Assembly (NCBI GenBank): GCA_018342105.1
Contig: JAFIRS010004504.1
Coordinates: forward strand, 20,789 to 84,788
Origin: Gonioctena quinquepunctata
Taxonomy: Eukaryota; Arthropoda; Insecta; Coleoptera; Chrysomelidae
DNA: 64,000 nucleotides
Reading direction: 5' to 3'
The position numbers and the translations under genes are program-made. Shown in pieces: positions 34,301 to 43,280 of this stretch (the stretch's first letter is position 1; each line of letters opens with the position of its first letter). The notes beneath the pieces are model-generated. The model saw only the letters and a list, made by a program, of their open reading frames with translations. It searched no databases and had not been told where the DNA came from.

Positions 34301-36290
34301 AATCCATTATGGAATTTTTGTAGAGAAAAAACACAATGGCAGTTCCAATATGGCGGACCAGTTTTGTGATTATGGTTCGATTCTATTCAGAATTGTTATG
34401 TGGGTGTTTTCGGGGACAGAGATAACGAATTTTGTGTCAAAATCCATGAATTCATAATGGCGGCTGCGATATGGCGACGATTTTTGTGGTTCTAGCCCGA
34501 TTGCAATAAAAATTGGTATGTGGGGGGTTTTTGGGGTCGGAGATCATGATTTTTTGTCAAAATCCACGAATTCAAGATGGCGACGAGTTTTGTGATTATA
34601 GCCTAATTCCATTCAAAATTGGTGTGTGGGGTTTTTTGGGGTCGACATCATGATGTTTTTGTCAAAATTCATGAATTCAATATGGCGGCTCCAAGATGGC
34701 GACAAGTTTTGTGGTTATAGCCCGATTCCAATAAAAATTGGTATGTGGGGGTTTTTGGGGACGGAGATCATGATTTTTTGTCAAAATCCACGAATTTAAG
34801 ATGGCGGCTCCAAGATGCCGATGAGTTTTGTGATTATAGCTCAATTCCATTGAAAATTGTTTTTGGGGCCGGACATCATGATGTTTTTGTCAAAAGTCAT
34901 AAATTCAAGATCGCGCCTAATTTCACAATAATCTGACAAGTCGAAGTGGGTGAAATTTAACTTGTAAGATTTGATTACAAACCCACAGACAGACATCTGG
35001 ACAGGTAAAACTACTTAAATAAAAGCTTGTAATAAGAGAAAATATTCGTAACCCAGAAAAAACATCCATGAATAAATTGAGCACTTGTGTATTTGCTGAG
35101 ACTCCAAAACAAAAAAATTATTTTTTAAAACATTAGAGGTTACTGAATTTATTCAAATATGATAAATAAATTATTCAATTCAAAGCTGTTACGTACTTTG
35201 TTGTGAGTTGTAACAAAAATTTTGAAGAATTCATACTTCAACTGAGACCTGTGATGTACAAAACTAAAGCTTTATTTACATTAAGTAAGGCCTTTGTTAC
35301 AAAAAGTTTTTCTCCTATTCATACTGATCTCAATCTTTACCAACCTCTGAATCAAATCCAATCAATTCAAAGGGTTTTCCGCTGCTAATAAAGACCTCTT
35401 GGCCCTGCATAATGGCGCTTGGGCACCAGCTCCAACCATGGCTGCTCCAGCAGATAGTAAAAACGTATCTGAGGGGGGGCAGGAGAAAATCGTTAGAGCG
35501 TTTGCGGAAGTTATGAAGAACATGTCCCGGATGAAGACTTACGTTCGTCCCGCCATGTGCAAACCTTACGGAAAGCAGTCTGAGGCTTTACAAAAGAGTG
35601 AGTAAACTTTCTTGAAATCATAAGTACTGTGCATACAGTGGGTCTCAAAAAGTCAGTGTCTTTCGATATTGACTGCTTTGGCAAAAGTTATGTGAAAAAA
35701 CAATATTCCTCAAATTGTTCCTCCACAAAAAAAAACAATATTATATTCAGTATTATAGTTCTACTTAAATTTGAACTGAAAAAAAACTTGTGAAAATGTT
35801 TCTTTAATTTATGCAGTCCTGATTTACAATTTATGAAATATATTATGAAACTTTCTACACTGGAGTGTAAATATGAACATTGTGTAATGCACTTATACCG
35901 TGTGTCTTGAGTATGCATTATTTGTAAAAATTCAACAAGAACCAGCTTTCAGTTTTTTTTTTAATCAACTTATAAGACGTTTTGCCTTTTTTTCTGAAAC
36001 ATGTATAATACTATCATGATGACATTCCGAGATTGAATCCTTGAGAGCCCCGTTGTGCGGCTCTCGGATAATGATTCAAGAAGCTTTGATCTTATCTGAA
36101 AAATCCCCATATTTTTTTTGTTTTTGTTTTGATGCACGTATGGTAAAAACTGACCATATTTCATTATGTTTCTCTAGCTCTCATGGACACAGTCCAGCTG
36201 ATCCAGTCATTGCGTAGTTTTTTGCCTCCTCCGCACATCCAGGTCAGTTCTTGGAAAAACGAGGATAAGCATCGCTTTGAGGAATCTTAA
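28393..36290 (+). CDS. Conserved-looking six-exon host gene, product not recognised (415 aa)
   Basis: Exons: 28,393-28,631; 31,136-31,298; 31,357-31,552; 31,657-31,968; 35,373-35,597; 36,178-36,290. All junctions are GT-AG and the joined frame is open for exactly 416 codons including the TAA. The ATG has a strong context (AAAATGG). Residues 1-80 are helical-looking. Residues ~85-135 hold GRLILRENGKIILPFEHFAN and HMNGPHGLHLGVEATVRAV, dense enough in G/H/F to be a folded domain. The third exon has CPNPACRYY, a possible metal-binding pair. Residues ~200-270 are Gln-rich (QQQITAALIQQQNRVIAQQ), likely coiled coil. The C-terminus has MCKPYGKQSEALQKTLMDT and ends SSWKNEDKHRFEES. There is no signal peptide or membrane segment; nuclear or cytoplasmic residence is a guess. 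For intron 1 only the weak donor CA|GTTAGT at 28,632 keeps the frame; the nearby AAG|GTAAAA (28,645) does not. Introns 1 and 4 are swollen by transposons. I do not recognise the family. Confidence 0.85.
28647..28668. repeat. 22-bp inverted repeat, left copy (intron 1 start)
   Basis: AAAAATGCAGTTTAGGGAGA then AT, 15 bp after the donor, is the perfect reverse complement of 31,059-31,080, 55 bp before the acceptor. Confidence 0.9.
28738..28953 (-). pseudogene. LINE reverse-transcriptase fragment in intron 1
   Basis: The minus-strand frame reads SKSVGDDDISTYILKTCIRF then EPLTYLINCSLIDGIFPECL, the block 'GxDxIxxxxLK...PLTxLxNxSLxxGxFPxxLK' that opens the RT domain of LINEs. It ends at a tandem-like TCATCCAGAGTTATACTCTGG palindrome. 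No further RT motifs follow. Confidence 0.8.
29302..29442 (+). pseudogene. THAP-domain first exon and start of exon 2, then stop
   Basis: ATG at 29,302 encodes MPSSCAAYNCVVRYKKGLDV then KFH, the N-terminus of a THAP (C2CH zinc) domain. GTGAGT at 29,373 and TTTTCACAG ending at 29,430 bound a 58-bp intron. Joining gives FH-S-FPN, the expected FHxFP motif, followed by L and TGA at 29,443. THAP domains occur in host regulators and in P-element and Kolobok-type transposases. It lies inside intron 1 between the arms of the 22-bp inverted repeat. The stop so early makes it a remnant. Confidence 0.65.
29450..31058. other. Rest of intron 1, nothing firm
   Basis: AT-rich sequence; short frames (29,800-30,066 plus, 30,136-30,375 minus) match nothing I recognise and could be remains of whatever carried the THAP exon. 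Confidence 0.4.
31059..31080. repeat. 22-bp inverted repeat, right copy (intron 1 end)
   Basis: ATTCTCCCTAAACTGCATTT then TT is the exact complement of 28,647-28,668. Spacing between arms is 2.39 kb. Confidence 0.9.
32203..32660. pseudogene. Two small LINE fragments in intron 4
   Basis: Plus strand 32,243-32,302 encodes AGVPHGSTFGPALLISLYVT, the RT motif 'GVPQGSxLGPLLFxxYxN'. Minus strand 32,451-32,660 encodes a C-terminal block (YNVCKTINHLPDYIRDISQN then HFKKTVLLFL). They are on opposite strands, so two insertions or a rearranged one. Confidence 0.7.
32774..33270 (+). pseudogene. LINE C-terminal region fragment in intron 4
   Basis: The frame encodes LYCSLVRSALEYASVAWFPY, KIENVEIRFLKHISFKMMTY and LTELTTRRFQHDMTFIYKLL, the C-terminal part after the RT domain; the closest relative in this window is LINE A (48,648-49,112). 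It runs unbroken into the palindrome at 33,271, which supplies its apparent end. Confidence 0.8.
33271..33577. mobile_element. Palindromic element inserted in the LINE fragment
   Basis: GTCCGGTATTTTCACCTCC, TAACCAACGGTTAGAATATG and AAAAGCA blocks appear four times in alternating orientation, ending AACCGGAGGTGAAAATACCG. The LINE segment TTGTAAACTCATTG next to its left edge (33,237) reappears right after it (33,599), so ~25 bp of target or LINE is duplicated around it. Confidence 0.7.
33882..35032 (+). mobile_element. S repeat, copy 2 (two head-to-tail elements) in intron 4
   Basis: A partial copy (33,882-34,188) is followed by a complete one starting TTACAAGCTTTCATTTAG (34,189) and ending AAATAAAAGCTTGTAA (35,032), an inverted match of its start. 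Inside are ~115-bp units with AAGATGGCGGCTCCAAGATG, 'GTTTTGTGATTATAGC', 'AAAATTGGTATGTGGGG' and 'GTTTTTGGGGTCGGAGATCA'. The inverted head at the right end (34,930-35,032) gives ~100-bp terminal inverted repeats. Confidence 0.8.
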
Positions 36291-39200
36291 ACAAACAAAA
36301 AAGGCAAAATATCATGTCATAACTCTTTTTTTTCGCGAGAAGTCATGACAATGACTCTAATGAATGTTTTTTATCAGTAAACCCAGGAAGAAAACTGGAA
36401 TTTTAAAAAAGTTTGATGTGTGAAACGTCATTTGATTGATGGCAGCTCATTTTTTCTCACAATCCTTGAGAAGGATGAAAATTAGTCTTATATGTTCCTT
36501 TAGTAGTGTGGTTTTGTGAAATTGGACGAATGCATAAGAAATCTAGTCAATTTTGACATGACAAAATAGATCTGGTAAAAATATAATTAATTATGTACGA
36601 TCTTCAAATATAAATGACTTCTGGGACTTGGTACAAATTATATTCTGATGAATCGAGGATATCTTTTTGGTTGTTAGTTGAAAAACAATTGGATAACTGA
36701 AGAAGAAAATGGGAAAGTAAGGCCTATAACATTCTGTGTTTTTCTATTTTGATAATAACTTTCCAAATATGTATTTAAAGCTTTAATCATCCATTTTTTC
36801 ATTGGTATTCCTCAATGTTCGATGAAAATATATCAATAGTTTTAATTGAGTGGGAGAGAGATATGCCACTTTTTATGTCAAATAATTCCTCTTTCTTGTA
36901 CGTACATAGAAAAATATTTTTCAATTTGTTTCATAAATTATGTCGTACCCAGTGGCGTACCGAGGATCAATATTTGGCAGGGAAAATTTGAAATATCTCA
37001 AGGAAGAACTTGAAATTAAATAAAGAAATAAAGGGAATGGGCAAAGGTGTGAATAGTTGGTAGAGAAAAAGTTGAGAATCTTGTATAAGAAGGAACGAAG
37101 CCTCAAGTCGTTTTTATGCCAGTTGGAACTGTTCAATTAATGTTCGAAGGTTTAATTTTTACTCGAGTCCCCCATTGGAAATATCCATTTTGAGGTCCCG
37201 CGAGACGATTGAGGCCATGTCCAGAGTGAAGTCTGTTTGTCTGTAATCTTCCACGATAACTGCCGAACCGTTTGACCAATCGAGCTGAAATTTGGTATGA
37301 AGATACAGTTTCTGTCCCGACTGCAACCATTAGTTTTCGGCAGTCATCTGTCAAACAGAAGTATCACTATTTAAAAATGACAGAACTATATCGCTCGGTA
37401 CTTGACTTGCAATATGTCATTTGAAAGCCCCTGAAAAACGGTATCCAGAATAGTCAAAAGTATTTCTCCAAACTGACATAGGTCAATAATAAAAAAATGG
37501 CAAAGCTCAGAATTTTGCAATTTATTATTCAAACTCTATCAATTTAATTTGGCGGGGAACAATAGAACATAAAATCAAATTGTTGGCTATAATGCTTTGC
37601 TGACCATAATATAAAAAAATTCTAGTTATTCCTTCACAATATTTCGAGTAACAGCTGAAGATGGAGCTTTAAAGCTCCGAAACATGTCCGTATTTGATAA
37701 TTTAATTTTATCAAGTGAATCTTTACCCAATGATTTGCTTAGCAAAAAATTGATGTATCCAAATTTATATATATTTTCTTGTGATATATCGTACTTAAGT
37801 AGTCGAATTGACATTGAGATTACGAATGAGATTTTTAAGTTATTGAATAGTGTTAAAACAGGGTCCTCAGCTGCCTAAAAAAATCGTCAGGGAAAATTCG
37901 AATGAAAGTCGGAAATAGTAGCCATGAGATAAGCACCAGTGTTTTTTTATTCATTTTACAGAAAATGTTATTCCTTCTAATTTGCACGTCGTCATGTTAA
38001 AGTTTTTTTATAAACCCAATAAACCTTACGGTATTTTGCAATTGTGAGTAGGATTCTGAATCATTTCTCATCATTAATAACATTTTCTGTAAGGTTTATA
38101 TGCATTATGGTGAGCTGTATAAAAATTCCGGAAAACCAGTGTTGGTGATTTTTTTTAACGAATTTGCTGAGAACCCTTTTGAATGAGCACAAATTGTAGC
38201 ACATTGAGGTACATCACCGATGTATTTATAATAAAACATCCATTGTTTTTTTAGACATGGCAAAATGTGTAGTTTTAAAAAGTATTCAATATTAGTATTA
38301 AGTGCTGCTCTCAGAAAAATGGCCAGGCTACAATGGCAATCAAAAATCTAGTCGTGGAGATTGAAATTATTTTTACCAAAATTTTCCTGTGATATCAAAA
38401 ATCAGTGATTTTTTGTGAGGGTGTGGTACTTTCACTTTTTAGAGATTTATTAACTAAATTACCACCACACATATTTTCTTTTCAATAGGTTTAGCTAAAA
38501 TTGAATGGAAAATAAACTGTTGTAGATCTGAGCCGATAACAACTGTAAAGACTGTTGAACTCTGATCGGTCATATTCAGCAGTGACAATTTGACGCATGA
38601 AATCAATAAACTCGAAATGGATGTTTTAACAATATACTGGGTGTTCAATTTAAAACATAACCTAAATAACCCCAAAATTATGTACAGGTCGATTTTTCAC
38701 GTATCGTGGTTTTGTTATCCCAGTTTAGTGAAAATGATTTAGTGAAGTGAGTGTCTTTTGTTTGCTTTAATATAATTTACATTTCAGATATCTAAAAAAC
38801 TAATGAACCAATTTGAAAAAATTAAAAAGGTTATACCGAAATAGCTTTCATATAAAGTATATGTTGGTCTCTGGTTCTGTCATAATTGGACACCTGGTAT
38901 ATCAGTTCAGACTGATTCATTTTTTGTTTTTGTAACAGAATATGACCGCTAGTTTTCAAGTACTTTTCCTGTGTGAACAAGAAATATTTAATTGGAATAA
39001 GTAGTCGATCTACAATTTCGGAGATATAAATGCAGAAAAATTAAGAACTACTTGTTTCCAAAATAAATGTAATTCTTGGATTATATATGTTACAAATGAT
39101 ATGAGTGTCTGTGTCTTGCCAATTTTATCTAGTATTATTTTGCTTTGAGCGTTTACTCCCTTATACAATAAGTAGATTTTTGCAGTATTTTGAAGTATGT

Positions 39201-39400
39201 GATAGAGGTGATTTTTTTTCTTTTTTATTATAATCAAGCTTTTGTGCAATTTCGAATTAAAACTTTATGAACTGATTTTTTTTATTTATCCCAATATTAT
39301 CCAGACCATAATTTGACCAGTGGAAGAAAACTATAGTTTTCAATATCTAAACAAATTCATCCTTAAAATCGCTCCTCTTCCAAAGATTACAGTACTTATT
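36290..39400. other. 3' flank of the 28.4-kb gene and intergenic DNA
   Basis: No AATAAA is evident within the first ~700 bp after the stop. At 37,120-37,350 is a repeat-like block (GAGCTGAAATTTGGTATGAA). At 37,650-37,690 is CTGAAGATG, a perfect GGAGCTTTAAAGCTCC hairpin and CGAAAC. The frame after it (37,684-37,878) is unrecognised. Confidence 0.4.
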
Positions 39401-39419
39401 TATTCAGAACTATCTGTCC

Positions 39420-39660
39420 AAATTTCTGTATTCCCTGTTTTTTTTCTGTCTCGTCCGCATATAATTTATTTTTTTCCTATGTTTTTTTGTGTTGTTCCAT
39501 CTAGGTAATGCCTTTGACTCTGCCCGTTTTTCCATTATCCCGTTTCCGAGTTATCCAGTTTTACCGTGATGCCATTTTCTCGTTATCCCATTTTCCAGTT
39601 TTTCCAATATCGCTTTCTCCCATTATTCTGTTTTCCTGTTATCCCATTTTCCCGAAAAAA
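39420..39660. repeat. Degenerate CC(C/A)GTTATCC-type tandem repeat
   Basis: About 10-12-bp motifs such as CCCGTTTTTCCATTATCCCG repeat irregularly. A relative, preceded by the same TTTTGTGTTGTTCCATC lead, is at 55,735-55,860. Confidence 0.6.
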
Positions 39661-39967
39661 ATTAACCAAATTGGTACAGCTGTTATCAAGTTATGAGCTT
39701 ACCATTATTATTTTCAATAACTTCTAAAAACCTTCCTTTTCCTAAAAACAATTAGCCAAATCGGTCCATAAATTGTTTTTATAAAATAGAATGTTAACGT
39801 GCCTGGGATTCGTTCGTGTGACTTTCTGCTTGGTAGGAGCTATTTCCTCATTGGGTAATAACTACTTTGTCTTTTTCTTCGTCAAATTTCTTATATACCC
39901 GATTTTTCCAATTTCCGGGCAACTTTCCTAATTTTATATTCTGTATCAACCATCCTCGGGCTTTTAA

Positions 39968-40499
39968 CCCTTTCCGTACGGCAGCTACACGAAAAAAAAT
40001 TCCGTACAGAAGGGACTTTTGAGCATGCCGAACAGACGGCTGTCGACTATGTGCGACACTATACTTACAGACCGTGCCGAACAGACGGCTGTCGACTATG
40101 TGAGACACTATACTTTGATACTATACTTCAGCCTCAGATAATCCACAGTGGCTATCGTGATTTTTTGTTGTCTTTTTGCCCGCGACGAGATCCCCGAGGG
40201 ACCAGCAGCATTCTTCGACGACATTTCAAGGCATACTGGCGCGAAAAAACAAAAACACTGCACTCGACTTAGCACTGGCCATGCCAGGTTGCCGGATGTC
40301 AGCCGCCTGAGCGGTTAGCATGCAGTGAACGCAAACGTTGCAACAAGAGTCTGTATGCCAAATCTAAAAATTTTATGCGTCGCATCCCAACCGGCAGTCG
40401 TCCAGGAGACAGTGAACATGTCGTCGACCATATGCGACAGCCGTCTGTGCGGCACATATCCTCGGTGTCGCATATGCTGCGTCAGCCGTACGGAAAGGG
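39968..40499. mobile_element. piggyBac-type MITE (532 bp)
   Basis: Ends CCCTTTCCGTACGGC and GCCGTACGGAAAGGG are perfect 15-bp inverted repeats, each flanked by TTAA (39,964-39,967 and 40,500-40,503), the piggyBac target. CCGAACAGACGGCTGTCGAC occurs twice near the left end (about 40,028 and 40,078) and inverted near the right (about 40,425-40,450). No transposase. More GC-rich than its neighbours. Confidence 0.9.
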
Positions 40500-40562
40500 T
40501 TAAGAACATAAAAAAAAGAAAATGCCAAATCGGTCCAGCTGTTCTCATATTTTGCGCTTACA

Positions 40563-40644
40563 AAGAACAGACTCATTTTATTACAATTACAAGCTTTTAT
40601 TTAGTTTCACCTGTCCCGATGTTTGTCATCAAATCTTGCAAGTT
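40563..40644. repeat. 82-bp direct repeat, left copy
   Basis: Identical to 42,102-42,183. It is made of ~20 bp that at the right copy is LINE C coding sequence (complement) plus ~60 bp of S-element start (ACAAGCTTTTATTTAGTTTC). Confidence 0.9.
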
Positions 40645-40739
40645 GCAAGAACATTCCCCGAGAAAAGACAAGAAATGAGAGAGGAAAACAGAAAAAAAAA
40701 AACAAAAACAACTAAGCGATCGAGATTTGAATAATTATT

Positions 40740-42118
40740 TGATTTTTAGTATGATATATAGTTATTGTTGCTTCGCAAACATAATGTTTCTGATCTCTTT
40801 TTTGAAAACGTGTAATGGTGTTGAATAAATGTCAACTTTGTGGCAGACTTGATTGAATTTATTACACATTGCAAATAAAGGAGATTTTAATAATATATTT
40901 GTTCTTGGTGTTGGTAAATAAAAACATTGTTCATTTCTACCGTTGATTCTTGGTACATGAAAGTCTAGTTGAGATAGTAGTTTGGGTGAGTTGACAAGAC
41001 TGTTTACCAGTTTGTAAATAAATATGCAAGCGTAATATGTTCTTCGGTCCTCGAGAGAAAGAAAATTTAAATGCTTTAATAATATATTATTATCTATTCC
41101 CTGACTGGGGTAGACATCATCAAGTTTGTAAATGACGTATTTCATAAACTGTCGTTGGACGGATTCGAGAGATTGATTGTATGTAGCGTATATAGGTGAC
41201 CAGACAAGACAGCCATACTCTAGGCGGGATCTGACAAATGAATTGAAGAGAGTGATGAAACTTTCCATGTTTTTTTGAAATCTTTACAGTTTCTAAATAT
41301 AAGCCCTAACATTATTTTTGCAGCAGATACACTTTTCTCTATGTGGAGTGCAAATGAAAGTTTGGTGTCAAAGTATACTCCCAAGTCTTTGCAATTATCG
41401 GTTTTTTCTAGTAAATGATTATTTATTGTATAATTGTGATCAAGAGTGATGTGTTTATTGGAAAAGGTGGAATATTTACATTTATTTAAATTGAGTGGTA
41501 ATTTGTTCGAAAGGCACCAGATGGCTAATTTATCCAAATCGCTTTGTAGTATTTGACTGTCTTTAGGTGACTCTATAACACGAAAAACTTTCAGGTCATC
41601 GGCAAATAATAGAATTTCACTATCCATACTCATTCCTATGTCATTGATGAACAGGGAGAACAGTATAGGAGCCAGGTTGCTTCCCTGTGGTGCGCCACTG
41701 GTGGCATTGTATTCATCAGATTCGTGTCCTCTATATTCAACAAATTGAGATCGATTTGTAAGATAAGAATTGTAGTAGACTTGAATCGAAACCAATTTCA
41801 TTGAGTTTAGAAATAAGTATAGTGTGGTCCAACTTGTCGAAGGCCTTTTAAAAATCTGTATATATTGTGTCCACCTGGAGTTGATTTTCTAAGGCGCAAC
41901 TTATAGTTTGTGTAAATGTTATTAGATTGGTAATAGTGGATCTTTTTGCGTCCTATTTTAAAAATGGGAAGAAAATATATTTTGAACCTTAGGAGAAATT
42001 CTATTATATATACATATCTCAAAGGCCTTCGCAAAGTTACATAGCAGTGTGATGGGTCGAAAGTTTTTCATGTCATTTATCTCTCCTGTTTTAAAAATGG
42101 GAAGAACAGACTCATTTT
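40740..42118 (-). mobile_element. LINE C, 5'-truncated, minus strand
   Basis: From the right: SVLPIFKTGEINDMKNFRPI at ~42,110, then frameshifted pieces with YTDF*KAFDKLDHTIL, then 41,801-41,220 with GAPQGSNLAPILFSLFINDI and LLFADDLKVFRV (catalytic FADD), and 41,268-40,762 with FNSFVRSRLEYGCLVWSPIY up to a TAA at 40,762. At least three frameshifts or stops. The endonuclease half is missing. The right end merges directly into an S-element start. Confidence 0.85.
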
Positions 42119-42183
42119 ATTACAATTACAAGCTTTTATTTAGTTTCACCTGTCCCGATGTTTGTCATCAAATCTTGCAAGTT
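42102..42183. repeat. 82-bp direct repeat, right copy
   Basis: Perfect copy of 40,563-40,644, 1,539 bp away. Confidence 0.9.
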
Positions 42184-42294
42184 AAATTTGACCCACTTCT
42201 AGTTGTTCGATTAACGTGAAATTTGGCAGGTGTTCATAGTTCCCGTGACAATGCATTGTGCATTTGTTAGAGAAAAAAAAACAAAAACAAAAAA
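42124..42294 (+). mobile_element. S repeat, copy 3, left part (interrupted by LINE A)
   Basis: TACAAGCTTTTATTTAGTTT through GTTCATAGTTCCCGTGACAA to GAGAAAAAAAAACAAAAAC. The continuation, AAAATGGCGGCTCCAATATG, resumes at ~49,427 beyond LINE A. Confidence 0.8.
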
Positions 42295-42618
42295 AGTTAA
42301 ATGTGTAGTACACACGTGTGTCTATAGTCCCAGAACAAGTTGGAATTGACTAGTTCTATTAAACATTTAAAATTGAAATTTGGTATTGAACTGTTGTAAA
42401 AGTTATAGTGAATCCATTGAAGTTAAAGTTTTCATAGTGGAAATCGATTAAAGTGATTTAATCGACAGTGAACTGAATGCATTCAGCCCCTTAGGAAACA
42501 AAAAAAGATATCTGGAAGTGACAAAAACTGTTTCCATTAAAAAAAAACTTGTAAAGTGTGGCCACAGCTGCTCTCATTTAAACAGGACCGGATTCAGACA
42601 TTTGTATTTATCTTCAAC

Positions 42619-43280
42619 ATGGATTATTCCTGTACAGAATGTAAAGAAAAATTTAATCCAAATATAAGAGATGAGATAAAATGCGATTCTTGCTCTAGAT
42701 CATTTCATTATAAATGCTCAGGTCTTGGGGGATCGGAACTTAAAGTAATGGAGTTGAAGACAAAAAGAAAATTGCAATTTTTTTGTGATGATTGCCAGCA
42801 AGGTTTGAAAATACTCCCTACCCTGTTGGCTAAGATTGAGAAACTGACATCAGAGGTAGAAGCCCTGAGAACGCAACCTACTAGAGCTATCAATGAAGAA
42901 ACTTTTTTTGTGGAAATATCTGAACGCCAGAAACGGATGTGTAATGTGATGTTTTTTAATTTACCTGAACAAAAGGATGCTCAAACGGACTCTGAATTTG
43001 TTGACAAATTTGTACAGGAAATAGCAAATATCAATATAGAGACCAAAAACGTTTTCAGAATGGGAAAGAAAAACAAGAATGGCAATCGATGCTTAAAAGC
43101 TGTTTTTGCTAATTCTGATGAGGCTTTGAAAGTCATCAGAAGCAAGAAAAATATTGATAGAACTAAAAAAGTCTTTTTATCGCCCGATTACACACCTTTA
43201 CAGCGTGAAAATTTAAATAAATTGAAAGAAGAGATGGAGACAAGAAAAATAAATGGAGAAAACGACCTTTTCATCAAGTA
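42619..43280 (+). pseudogene. LINE A ORF1: PHD-type zinc finger, coiled coil, RRM-like RNA-binding protein
   Basis: ATG at 42,619. Residues 5-58 form a C4HC3-type finger (CTECKEKF, CDSCSRSFHYKCSG, FFCDDCQ). Residues ~65-95 are a coiled coil (LLAKIEKLTSEVEALRTQ). Residues ~105-185 look like an RRM (RMCNVMFFNLPE ... GNRCLKAVFANSDEALKVI), followed by a basic C-terminal part (YTPLQRENLNKLKEEME). Such proteins coat LINE RNA. The frame is interrupted at 43,280 by LINE B's tail. At 46,341 it resumes in phase (RKGPSKKLDDDIN) and flows into the endonuclease without a stop, so this copy has no separate ORF1 end. Confidence 0.8.

Noticed and set aside
37684..37878. Frame after the 37.65-kb hairpin motif as a gene
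   Set aside because: Short, unrecognised, and mirrored by an equally long frame on the other strand.
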